Below the pieces are notes generated by a model. That model had not been told where the DNA came from and did not search any database. It saw only the letters and a program-made list of their open reading frames with translations. DNA of 64,000 nt, taken from the NCBI GenBank assembly GCA_017983695.1, contig JAGOAX010000001.1, positions 62,001 through 126,000 on the forward strand, written 5' to 3'. A program made the translations under genes and the position numbers. Numbering within the stretch: position 1 is the first letter of the stretch; the number at the start of each line of letters is the position of its first letter. Positions 1-8,886 of this stretch are shown here, one piece after another. The stretch is from Ferruginibacter sp. (GTDB lineage Bacteria; Bacteroidota; Bacteroidia; Chitinophagales; Chitinophagaceae).

Positions 1-54
1 TGTTGCAGCAACAAATAAAAATACAATACAAAGAATTGATTTAGTTTTTGTCAT
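1..54 (-). CDS. N-terminus of an exported protein, cut by the window edge
   Basis: An ATG at 54-52 on the minus strand opens 18 codons that run off the left edge. They read MTKTKSILCIVFLFVAAT, a short basic start followed by a hydrophobic stretch typical of a signal peptide. It lies 185 bp downstream of the GH2-GH53 gene in the same direction, so it could be the next gene of that operon. Nothing can be said about its function from 18 residues. Confidence 0.5.
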   Translation of the reverse strand, partial: MTKTKSILCIVFLFVAAT

Positions 55-239
55 ACTGTTTTATTTGTAAGCCGGTATAAAAGTTGAAGCTGCAGTCTTT
101 AAGCATCCAGCCAACAGTTCAATTTTAATTACAGCAATTTTAAATCGTTTGTTTTACTGAAGATAAAACTATCGTCAATTGCAAAAGCAACAGTTATGGG
201 CTGTGGGGTTATTATTGCAGAAAGAAAATCAGCTATACA

Positions 240-3200
240 TTAATTGCCCTGTAAATATTTTTTAGCGATCTCATCATACAGTTTCAAAAACTCATTCGAT
301 TTTCCCTGCCTGTCAAATACCGATTCCCAGGTACTTAATGGCTCCCAGATGCAACTGCCTTTCCCTCTTCCGCCGGGCAATTCAAAACTAAGTTTGTTTA
401 CTTCTTGTTTTTTGGCAGAGTATTCCACTACAATAATATCCTTATCATACCGGCGGAGCAAGTCGTTCATATTATCACGCAGGTCATCTAATGTACCATG
501 CCATTTTGGATAATAAGAAAGGCCGATCACATCAAATTGTACGCCTCTTGCCAGCATATTGTCCATAAAGAAAACTGTTTCCTCATTCTGTCCGCCTAAA
601 GCCACATGCACCATTATTATTGTTGTTGGAGCTACTGCTTTTATTGCAGCAATACCGGCATTAAGTAATTGTGCCAATGAATCAACATTGCTGATATTCC
701 CTTCGGGCCACACCATACCATGATTGATCTCATTACCCACCTGCACCATATCAGGCAACGTGCCTTGTGCTTTCAATTCATCCATCACGTTTTTAGTGTA
801 GTTGTACAAAGCCTCCTTCATCTGTTCAAAACTCATTCCCTTCCATGCAGCCGGTTTGTATTCATGACCAGGGTCGGCCCAGTAATCGCTGTAATGAAAA
901 TCCAGCAGCAATTTCATTCCTGCATCTTTTACTCTCTTCGCCATTTGTTTAGTATGGTTCAAATCGCAAAAACCTTTTTTAGGTGAATAGCCGCTATCAT
1001 GCGCAGGATCGTTAAAAATGCGCAGGCGTACATAATTAAAGCCGTGCTCTTTTAAAATCTGTATCGCATCTTTTTCTTTTCCTTCATCAGAAAATTTCAT
1101 GCCCTTATCTTCCAGTTCTGGCAGAAAAGAAATATCTGCGCCTAACATCTTTGTTACAGTTCGTGGTTTAGCAGCTTCACCTTTTAATGCATATTTTTTA
1201 TCAATAGTAATATTTGCAACGCTGCCGGGAGATACTGTAATAATATCTGTGCCACCAGCCCACAATCCTGCAGCCTTTGCTTCAAACTTTATAATGCCGG
1301 TTTGTTTTGTTGCTTGTACAATAACCTGGCATTTACCATTAAATGCACTGCGTTGCCATGCACCGTCCATGCATTTATCAGGCTCATGGCTGCTGGGGTC
1401 ACCATTGCCCACGCCAATAATTTTTCCGGGCCCACTGATGGTGAAACGTACCATATTATTTGCATCGGGTACTTCTCTGCCTTCACGGTCAATTATAGAA
1501 ACATTCATCACTGTTGCATCCTGCCCATCTGCAAGCATGGTTGTTTTGTATGGTGTCAATACAACTTCTGCAGGAGTTCCTGTTGTCTCTACTTTTGCTG
1601 TTAATTTTTTTCCTCTTTTATAAGCAATGGCTTCTAATTTACCCGGCGCATATTTTACATTCCATTCTAAATGGCTGTTACGTGGCATATCTTTTTTACC
1701 AATGCTTTTTCCATTTAAAAACAACTCTACATTATCAGCATTTGAATTAACCCATACATTTATTTCCTGCGCCGGTTCTCCCCATTTTACAGGCCAGTTC
1801 CAGTGCGGAGAAATATTCAGCACATCATTATCCGTCCACCAGCTTTGATAATAGTAATATAAATTTTTAGGAAAGCCGCATACATCCATCACACCAAAAT
1901 GCGAACTGATATTCGGCCACTTAAAAGGTGTTGGTTCACCACGGTAATCAAAACCTGTCCAGATAAAACCGCCCTGCCAGAATTTATTTTCTGCTGCCAG
2001 TTTCCACCAGGTTTCTGCAGTACTTGCCCACCATGGTGCTGTAATATCATGATCGGGCAGATAAGCCCTGATACTATCTTTTTCATAAATACCACGTGTG
2101 GTAACAGTGCTTCCCATTTCGGTACCCATTACCGGTTGATCGGGATGGTCTTTATGATAATCTGCTACAGCATACTGGCGGTAATTAAAACTGCGGATGG
2201 GTATCACTTCATTTACTCCTTTAAAAACATTGGCCACATCCGCTGCATAAGTACAGGTGCGGTAAGGATCCAGTTCTTTTTGCTTTGCAATAAGGGTTTG
2301 TGCAATGCGCTTGCCATTTGTCTGTGTATGTATCCAGCCTTCTTCATTACCAATGCTCCACATAAAAACTGATGCATGATTCCTGTCTCTCAGAATCATT
2401 CTTTCAAACTGGCTCATATTTTCTGCACTACTGTTAAGCAAACGGTTTTCATCCATCACCAGCATACCTAAACTGTCGCAGGCATCCAGCAATTCCGGTG
2501 TTGGTGGATTATGGCTGGCACGATAGGCATTGCAACCCATATTTTTTAATAAGCGGATGCGGTAGTAATTCATGTAATCCGGTAACGCACTTCCAAGTCC
2601 TGCATGATCCTGATGATTATTAGTGCCCTGAAGTTTCATGTATTTGCCATTGAGAAAAAATCCTTCATTGGCATCAAAACGAAATGTACGCATGCCAAAT
2701 CTTTCTTTCTTTATGCAAACAATTTGATTGCCTGATTTTACAACTGTAACCGCCCGATACAGGTAAGGATCATCAAGATTCCATAAATGCGGATTGCTTA
2801 CCGGTATTTTTTGTTTAAGCATTCCTTTACCATTCATTGCAACAGCAAGCGGTTGTTCCTTTGATTGTGCAATTATTTTTCCATCCCGTTCAGTAATATA
2901 AGAATATACCGTACAATTAACCGGCATAGTATTTTTATTATCAATTGTTGTTTCAATCGATACATTTGCTTTTGCGCCTTGCACATCGGCATATACAAAC
3001 ATACCGCCATCGGCAATATTTATGTTGTTGGTCTGGTTGAGCCACACATGACGGTAAATACCTGCACCTTCATAAAACCAACCTTCGTATTGCGTTGCAT
3101 CAACACGAACCACAATTACATTTTCCCTGTCGTAATTAATGATGTCGGTAATATCGTATGATGCGCCGATATATCCACTCATGTTATTACCCACAAAAAA

Positions 3201-3665
3201 ACCGTTTACCCAAATATTTGCATTACGAAAAATTCCATCAAACTGAATTTGAAAACGGTTACCGGAATCAGCCGCTGCAACACGAAATTTTTTACGGTAC
3301 CATCCAATACTTGTTTCGGAAAAATAGCCACCCACGGGTTTGTAGCCATGCGATTCCACATCAAAACTGGGATGATTTACAAAAGGCAATTCCACAGCCC
3401 AGTCATGTGGGAGGTCTAATGATCTCCAGCTGCTGTCGTTAAACCTTGGTTCAATGGCTGTTTTTGGGGCACCTCCACTTTTAGAAAATATTGTTGCAAG
3501 ACTGTAATTAAAATCTTTTTCCGGGTTTGCCGCATGGCCAAAACTGAATTTCCAACCCTCATCCAAACTGATTTTTTTTTGAGCAATCGTTGGTGTGCAA
3601 CATAAAGCAACTGTAAAAAAAATCAGTATTGATTTACTCAAAAAAGCTGAACCGGTTGTTTGCAT
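240..3665 (-). CDS. GH2 beta-galactosidase fused to a GH53 endo-beta-1,4-galactanase
   Basis: A secreted bifunctional glycoside hydrolase of 1141 aa. A signal peptide (about 1-29) leads into the GH2 sugar-binding, Ig-like and TIM-barrel domains. The GH2 acid/base is Glu441 in the SIGNEEG motif and the nucleophile is probably Glu516 in GTEMGS. A linker with DUF4982/invasin-like Ig modules covers about 620-815. A complete GH53 domain follows from about 838, with DFHYSDYWADPG at 922-933, acid/base Glu979 in VGNEI and nucleophile Glu1081 in VVEYS. GH53 enzymes cut beta-1,4-galactan internally and GH2 beta-galactosidases remove terminal galactose, so one polypeptide could convert pectic galactan to galactose. 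A second GH53 gene lies just upstream in the same operon. The domain assignments are firm; the substrate is inferred from the GH53 family. Confidence 0.93.
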   Translation of the reverse strand: MQTTGSAFLSKSILIFFTVALCCTPTIAQKKISLDEGWKFSFGHAANPEKDFNYSLATIFSKSGGAPKTAIEPRFNDSSWRSLDLPHDWAVELPFVNHPSFDVESHGYKPVGGYFSETSIGWYRKKFRVAAADSGNRFQIQFDGIFRNANIWVNGFFVGNNMSGYIGASYDITDIINYDRENVIVVRVDATQYEGWFYEGAGIYRHVWLNQTNNINIADGGMFVYADVQGAKANVSIETTIDNKNTMPVNCTVYSYITERDGKIIAQSKEQPLAVAMNGKGMLKQKIPVSNPHLWNLDDPYLYRAVTVVKSGNQIVCIKKERFGMRTFRFDANEGFFLNGKYMKLQGTNNHQDHAGLGSALPDYMNYYRIRLLKNMGCNAYRASHNPPTPELLDACDSLGMLVMDENRLLNSSAENMSQFERMILRDRNHASVFMWSIGNEEGWIHTQTNGKRIAQTLIAKQKELDPYRTCTYAADVANVFKGVNEVIPIRSFNYRQYAVADYHKDHPDQPVMGTEMGSTVTTRGIYEKDSIRAYLPDHDITAPWWASTAETWWKLAAENKFWQGGFIWTGFDYRGEPTPFKWPNISSHFGVMDVCGFPKNLYYYYQSWWTDNDVLNISPHWNWPVKWGEPAQEINVWVNSNADNVELFLNGKSIGKKDMPRNSHLEWNVKYAPGKLEAIAYKRGKKLTAKVETTGTPAEVVLTPYKTTMLADGQDATVMNVSIIDREGREVPDANNMVRFTISGPGKIIGVGNGDPSSHEPDKCMDGAWQRSAFNGKCQVIVQATKQTGIIKFEAKAAGLWAGGTDIITVSPGSVANITIDKKYALKGEAAKPRTVTKMLGADISFLPELEDKGMKFSDEGKEKDAIQILKEHGFNYVRLRIFNDPAHDSGYSPKKGFCDLNHTKQMAKRVKDAGMKLLLDFHYSDYWADPGHEYKPAAWKGMSFEQMKEALYNYTKNVMDELKAQGTLPDMVQVGNEINHGMVWPEGNISNVDSLAQLLNAGIAAIKAVAPTTIIMVHVALGGQNEETVFFMDNMLARGVQFDVIGLSYYPKWHGTLDDLRDNMNDLLRRYDKDIIVVEYSAKKQEVNKLSFELPGGRGKGSCIWEPLSTWESVFDRQGKSNEFLKLYDEIAKKYLQGN

Positions 3666-3741
3666 ATTATGTATGATTTTCTTGATCTGAAAATTAACTG
3701 TAGCGTATTAACTTTTTCTAAAGCCTGCCTTTATTTATTGT

Positions 3742-4803
3742 TTATTGAAATGCATCCATTGCAACAGTTGGTTTTCCACTGTTATCAAACGCACCAAGTG
3801 TGTACCCATTCCATCCTCCATAACTTTGCGGCTCCCAATACAGCACACCTAAACCTTTACTGCCTGTTACCGATTTTACTTTAGTTATAAGATCTGTTAT
3901 AAACGATTTACACGTTGGTGCATTATCCCAGGGCATTCCAACTTCAACAATCATTACTTCTTTGTTATAAAGTGTAACCATGTCATTCATATTGGTAAGA
4001 CATAGCTGATTGGCAGTTGTCCATCCACCGGCAACGTAAGAAGGATACAGTGACATGCCAATCACATCAAACTTAGCACCGTTGCTGATTAAACCTCCAA
4101 TATTCCAGCGGAATAAAGAATTATCCCAGCCATTTGAAACATGCACAATTACTTTTGCGGAAGCAAACACTGCTTTCACAGCATCGTAGCCTGCATTTAC
4201 AAGTTGTGCATAATTACTCATATTGGTTGAGGCTTTTCCTTCGGGCCATAACATACCATCATTTGTTTCATTACCCACCTGCACCCATTCAGGAGTAACG
4301 CCTGCTGTTTTTAGTTGATTCAATACATCAGTTGTATGTACAGACAACGCATTTTTTATATCAGTAAAACTCATTGCTGCCCATGCAGCCGGTTTTGTTT
4401 GTTTTCCCGGATCGGCCCAGGAATCGCTGTAATGAAAATCGATCATGATACGCAGGCCCAGGTTCTTTGCTCTTAATGCTTTTACAATTATATCGGCAGC
4501 ATTATTCCAAGATGGTGAAGGATTTACCCATACCCGTAAACGGATGGTATTCATCCCAAGTGATTTCATCAATTCCATGCACTCTTTTTCTGCACCTGCA
4601 CTATTATAAAATTTTTTACCCGACGATTCCATTTCTGTAAGCCAGCTTACATCGGCTCCTTTGGCAAAATTGGATGGTGTTGGTGGAGGGGTAACAGTAC
4701 CTGTATCTGAGTTTTTTTCTTTACACGACAATGCCGGGCAAAAAGCAATAACGCACAGCAACATAATGATACCCCAGAATTTTTGCGCCTGATTTTTTTT
4801 CAT
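3742..4803 (-). CDS. GH53 arabinogalactan endo-beta-1,4-galactanase, lipoprotein
   Basis: A 353-aa GH53 enzyme, predicted to cleave beta-1,4-galactan. The chosen ATG at 4803 gives a classic lipoprotein signal with the lipobox ending at Cys27 (PALSC). The frame stays open to 4935, but that extension is not signal-like. A Thr/Pro-rich linker at 32-44 precedes the catalytic TIM barrel. Acid/base Glu179 lies in VGNET and nucleophile Glu287 in VEVGM. The protein resembles the C-terminal half of the GH2-GH53 fusion 76 bp downstream, so the two domains are paralogous. It is probably displayed on the outer membrane and makes oligosaccharides that the fusion protein finishes. Confidence 0.93.
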   Translation of the reverse strand: MKKNQAQKFWGIIMLLCVIAFCPALSCKEKNSDTGTVTPPPTPSNFAKGADVSWLTEMESSGKKFYNSAGAEKECMELMKSLGMNTIRLRVWVNPSPSWNNAADIIVKALRAKNLGLRIMIDFHYSDSWADPGKQTKPAAWAAMSFTDIKNALSVHTTDVLNQLKTAGVTPEWVQVGNETNDGMLWPEGKASTNMSNYAQLVNAGYDAVKAVFASAKVIVHVSNGWDNSLFRWNIGGLISNGAKFDVIGMSLYPSYVAGGWTTANQLCLTNMNDMVTLYNKEVMIVEVGMPWDNAPTCKSFITDLITKVKSVTGSKGLGVLYWEPQSYGGWNGYTLGAFDNSGKPTVAMDAFQ

Positions 4804-4943
4804 ACAGCAGTATTTTATACCAAAAGTAAGCAATGTTGAAAATAACAGGTTTAAATTAGTAAACTTAAAATCATTGCATTCTGTAACATAATTTGCAAAC
4901 AGGTGACGAAATAAACGATCTAACGGCGGGCTCAAACCCTGCT

Positions 4944-6350
4944 TTATTTATTAGTATTTTCTTTTAGAAAAACAGTATCGGTCATTAGTTTTTGCAATGA
5001 ATAACCGCCTGAATCAAGTACAGTATTCGGAAACATTTTTTTTAATGCCGGCCAGTCAGCAGCTGTTACTTTAGATTGATACATATAGACCGATTGTAAC
5101 GAATTTAGTTTTTGTAATGCTCCCAGCCCTTTTGAAGATATAGCGGTACCCACAATATTCAATGAACGGAGATGCTGTAATGAATTTAAAAATGAAAAAC
5201 CATTATCAGTAATCTTTGTATTGTTTAGCTGAAGAAATACAAGCTGCGAACATTTACCAATAATTGCCAATGCACTGTCGTTAATATTAGTATTGCCGAT
5301 TTTTAAGGATACTAATTGCTTTTGCAAGGCAGCTAGCCAATTCAACTCTTGCTTTGTAACATTTGTTAAGGAAACAAAACTTACAGTAAGATAATTACTG
5401 TTACTGCCAACGGGCAATACAATCACTCCCCTGTCTTTCAATGATTGAATTATTTTTTGATCAGCTTGCTCCACCGGTATTGCAGGAATGAGAACCGAAT
5501 CTTTTACTACTGCTTTATTATTTGCCTGCAAGGCTAAAAGCACGGGTTTAATTTTACCAGGTTGTTCTATTTCTTTTACTTTTTTATTAAAATCAGCTCC
5601 CTGTTGCACCCACCAATGCAGCAGCATGGTTTCTTTTTCGGTGAGCTGCAGTTTTTGTTTGGGCGGCATATGTTTTTTATCATTCTCCGGTAATAATATC
5701 CGCTTTATCATTTCACTTTCATCTGCTTTTCCTGCAAGAATAATTTCACCGTTCTTTCCTCCTTTTAAAATAAATTGTGGGTTATCCATTCTTAGTTTTC
5801 CCTTCTGTTTTTGCGGTCCGTGGCAACTGTAACATTTGGTTTGCAAAACCGGCTGTACAATATCCTCGTACAGTTTTGCTTCCTGCACATCAGTAATATT
5901 TTTAGTTGCTGTTACAGAAACCGTTGCTGTTTCGGTGTTGCCGGTTAAATAACCTTCGCCATGTGTAAGTGTGCCACCAAGATGACCGGTAATAGTTATA
6001 AGTATTGCAAGTAATACTGATAAGATGAAAGTAATTTTTCTTTTGTAAACAGTGGGATTTAAAAACAACAGGAAGGCAACAACTGTAACGCTGATCCCCA
6101 TCCACATGTGCCAGTTAACTGTGTCTGTATCGTACTCCGCAGATAAAGAAAGTAAATAACCGCTGACTGATGATACCAATGCAGACAAACTCCCCAGCAA
6201 CCAGATTGTTTTCAGCATTATAGCAGGCATTGCAAAGCGGTTGTTTCTGGAAAGCCACAACAGGATAATGCCCAACAATAAAAAACCAATGGGTAAATGC
6301 ACCAGCAGCGGATGAAAACGACCAACAAAATCAACAATGGAAATTAACAA
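4944..6350 (-). CDS. DUF2231 membrane protein with c-type cytochrome domain and leucine-rich repeats
   Basis: 468 aa. Four hydrophobic helices (about 12-35, 46-70, 82-98, 106-124) form a DUF2231-like membrane domain. A planctomycete-type cytochrome c domain follows with the heme motif CYSCH at 173-177. The C-terminal third (about 300-450) has leucine-rich-repeat periodicity (LVFLQLNNTKITDNGFSFL). The start is a TTG, since no ATG occurs before residue 41. It sits 18 bp after the TIM-barrel gene in the same operon. It is likely an inner-membrane anchored electron carrier or scaffold for the exported DUF1501/DUF1553 proteins. Family membership is clear; biochemical function is not known. Confidence 0.82.
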   Translation of the reverse strand: MLISIVDFVGRFHPLLVHLPIGFLLLGIILLWLSRNNRFAMPAIMLKTIWLLGSLSALVSSVSGYLLSLSAEYDTDTVNWHMWMGISVTVVAFLLFLNPTVYKRKITFILSVLLAILITITGHLGGTLTHGEGYLTGNTETATVSVTATKNITDVQEAKLYEDIVQPVLQTKCYSCHGPQKQKGKLRMDNPQFILKGGKNGEIILAGKADESEMIKRILLPENDKKHMPPKQKLQLTEKETMLLHWWVQQGADFNKKVKEIEQPGKIKPVLLALQANNKAVVKDSVLIPAIPVEQADQKIIQSLKDRGVIVLPVGSNSNYLTVSFVSLTNVTKQELNWLAALQKQLVSLKIGNTNINDSALAIIGKCSQLVFLQLNNTKITDNGFSFLNSLQHLRSLNIVGTAISSKGLGALQKLNSLQSVYMYQSKVTAADWPALKKMFPNTVLDSGGYSLQKLMTDTVFLKENTNK

Positions 6351-6368
6351 CAGTATAAATTTTCAGCG

Positions 6369-7301
6369 TTACAAATATCTTTTTCTTAACAATTGCATCA
6401 TGTACACATTAATAGCCCACTGATCGGCTAAGGGCTGCCGGGTATAAGCCATGGTGGGCATATAATCGGGCGGGCCAAATTCAGTAAGCATGGTCAGTAA
6501 TTCTCCTTTTTGTTTTTTTCGTTCCACTATTTTATCCCACCATGCTAAATGTGCTTTTACTGCGGCCTCCCATTCGGGTGCACGGGGATCATTTACCTGC
6601 GGCCCCTCGGCATGGCCGATACGGGCATGAATATGTTCTGCTCTTTCAATTGCCAATGCAACATTAGCCGGCTGGTCTTGCAATAATGATTCACTTACAT
6701 TGCACCAATGCGAAACATCGAATGTAATTTTTAGCGCAGCATTTTCCTGTATAAACTTTTTGGCAACAGGAGCAGCAAACAACATCCTGGAACGATGTGT
6801 TTCATGATAAATGGGAACACCTGTTTTTGCAGCAACCTCTGTAGTTAAATCTATAAACTGCTTATTCTCTTCGTAACTGAAATAATCCCTGCCCGAATGA
6901 CAATTGATATACAGCGGCGGCAATACTTTATTGGCTGTTGCATCCAATACATATTCTTTAAACGCATTAAAGTGCTTTTTAAAATCTGCACCATTATCAC
7001 CACACAAAAAACCGGCCGACAGATCATGTTCTTTTAATGCCTGTAATAATTCTTCCTGGTCTTTTTTTATTTTAGGCCACCATACTTCTATACCATCATA
7101 ACCTTCGCTTTTTACTTTTTTGCAAAATTCATAAATGGTTTGTGTATTGCCCCATTTGGTGGCCATTATTTTTAATGCGAATTTATTTTGTGCAGACATA
7201 GCAGGTTTATTTTGAGATGCAAATATATCGAAGGAAGAAAGCCACATTGCCGTGGCAGCAGCCGTTGAATTTTTAATAAATGTTCGTCGTTTATAGTGCA
7301 T
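6369..7301 (-). CDS. Tat-exported sugar phosphate isomerase/epimerase-like TIM-barrel protein
   Basis: 310 aa, AP-endonuclease-2/xylose-isomerase-like TIM barrel. A twin-arginine signal (RRTFIK at 5-10, then an Ala-rich hydrophobic stretch) predicts folded export. Barrel motifs include the strand YDGIEVWWPK, the FDVSHWCNVS metal-site region and the late acidic strand LLTMLTEFGPP, in keeping with a divalent-metal site. Such proteins commonly accompany DUF1501 and PSD1-cytochrome genes, as here. The gene lies between them with 18-30 bp gaps. The substrate cannot be read from sequence; a hexose or its oxidised derivative is a reasonable guess. Confidence 0.8.
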   Translation of the reverse strand: MHYKRRTFIKNSTAAATAMWLSSFDIFASQNKPAMSAQNKFALKIMATKWGNTQTIYEFCKKVKSEGYDGIEVWWPKIKKDQEELLQALKEHDLSAGFLCGDNGADFKKHFNAFKEYVLDATANKVLPPLYINCHSGRDYFSYEENKQFIDLTTEVAAKTGVPIYHETHRSRMLFAAPVAKKFIQENAALKITFDVSHWCNVSESLLQDQPANVALAIERAEHIHARIGHAEGPQVNDPRAPEWEAAVKAHLAWWDKIVERKKQKGELLTMLTEFGPPDYMPTMAYTRQPLADQWAINVYMMQLLRKRYL

Positions 7302-7331
7302 ACTTTTTTTTTCAATTGATGATAAAACTAT

Positions 7332-8846
7332 TTATGCTATAATTTCCTGTATCACTTTTCCATGTACATCCGTTAACCGGAAAGGCCGCCCCTGAAATTG
7401 ATAAGTAAATTTTTCATGATCAAATCCCAGTTGATTCAAGATGGTGGCCTGTATATCAAACGGCGTAACTTTTCCGCTGATAGCACTGTAGCCAATATCA
7501 TCTGTTTCTCCATGTGTAAATCCTTTTTTTATTCCGCCACCTGCCATCCAGATGGTAAATGCTTCTACATGATGGTCTCTTCCTTTAAAAGGATTTTGTT
7601 TGCCTTCACGGTTTTCGCTCATTGGCGTCCGGCCAAATTCTCCACCCCATACTACTATAGTTTCTTCAAGCAAACCTCTTTGTTTTAAATCTAATAATAG
7701 TGCCGTAACCGATCTATCCGTTTGCCTGCATTTATTTACCAGTCCAATATCAATAGAAAGTTCGGCTGCAGTACCATGTACATCCCATCCCCAATCAAAA
7801 AGTTGCACAAAGCGAACACCCTTCTCTACTAATTTTCTTGCTAATAAAACATTATTGGCAAATGATGGCTTGCCGGGAGTGGAACCATACATTTCATGTA
7901 TATAAGCCGGTTCATCAGAAATATCCATTACTTCAGGCACCGACATCTGCATCTTATATGCCATTTCGTATTGTGATATCCGGGATAAAATTTCAGGGTC
8001 GTTATATTCTTTATACGATTCTTCATTCACTTTTGTAATGGCATCAATGGATGCTTTACGAATATCTCTATCCATTCCTTTGGGATCATTAATAAAAAGA
8101 ACCGGATCACCTTCGCTGCGGCATTGCACCCCTTGATAAACAGATGGTAAAAATCCACTGCCCCAAACACTTTTACCGGCATCTGGAAATTTACCACCGG
8201 AAGTTAATACTACATAGCCGGGTAAATTCTGGTTCTCTGTTCCTAATCCGTATGTAACCCACGATCCCATACTGGGCCTGCCCAATCTTGCACTGCCGCT
8301 GTGCATTAACAGTTGCGCCGGGGCATGATTAAACTGGTCGGTGGTAACAGCTTTTAAAATGCAGATATCATCCACCACGGTTGAAAGATGTGGTAAATGA
8401 TTACTGATCCATGCACCGCTTTGTCCATATTGTGCAAAGGTTGCCTGCGGACCCAGCATTTTAGGAACACCCCGTATAAAAGCAAAACGTTTTCCTTCTA
8501 ATAATGATTGCGGACAATCCTGTCCATCTAATTTGGTAAGCTCAGGTTTAAAATCAAATAACTCTAATTGCGAAGGTGCACCTGCCATGTGCAGGTAGAT
8601 TATGCTTTTTGCTTTACCGGGAAATTGCGGAGCCTTAGGCATTAATGGATGTGCAGGATCAAACTGATTGGAAATAGTTTCAATACGGTTTGAACCGACA
8701 CCGCAAGAGTTCAGCAACGAACCCAAGGCAAGCGACCCCAAACCAAAAGAACATTCTTTTAAAAAATGCCTTCTTGTATTTAGTTGCGAAGAAGTACGCA
8801 TGGCTTCCTGCACCAATCGTTGTGTATCTAACTCTTTTCTTGTCAT
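7332..8846 (-). CDS. DUF1501 family exported protein (alkaline-phosphatase-like fold)
   Basis: 504 aa when started at the ATG at 8846; a TTG two codons earlier is also in frame. A twin-arginine motif (TRRHFLK, Arg at about 25-26) is followed by a Gly/Leu-rich hydrophobic segment and a Cys, suggesting export, possibly with lipidation. Typical DUF1501 motifs are visible: FDWGWDVHG, VVWGGEFGRTP and GRDHHVEAFTIWMAGGG. The family is related to sulfatases and phosphatases but its reaction is unproven. It is encoded 40 bp downstream of the DUF1549/DUF1553 cytochrome gene, its usual partner in planctomycetes and some Bacteroidota. Confidence 0.88.
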   Translation of the reverse strand: MTRKELDTQRLVQEAMRTSSQLNTRRHFLKECSFGLGSLALGSLLNSCGVGSNRIETISNQFDPAHPLMPKAPQFPGKAKSIIYLHMAGAPSQLELFDFKPELTKLDGQDCPQSLLEGKRFAFIRGVPKMLGPQATFAQYGQSGAWISNHLPHLSTVVDDICILKAVTTDQFNHAPAQLLMHSGSARLGRPSMGSWVTYGLGTENQNLPGYVVLTSGGKFPDAGKSVWGSGFLPSVYQGVQCRSEGDPVLFINDPKGMDRDIRKASIDAITKVNEESYKEYNDPEILSRISQYEMAYKMQMSVPEVMDISDEPAYIHEMYGSTPGKPSFANNVLLARKLVEKGVRFVQLFDWGWDVHGTAAELSIDIGLVNKCRQTDRSVTALLLDLKQRGLLEETIVVWGGEFGRTPMSENREGKQNPFKGRDHHVEAFTIWMAGGGIKKGFTHGETDDIGYSAISGKVTPFDIQATILNQLGFDHEKFTYQFQGRPFRLTDVHGKVIQEIIA

Positions 8847-8886
8847 AACCAATAATTAATAATCATTTTCAGAAATTTTATTTTCA

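Noticed and set aside
1099..2372. Plus-strand open frames of 174 and 157 aa inside the GH2-GH53 gene
   Set aside because: They lie antisense to a gene with complete catalytic motifs and show no recognisable protein features.
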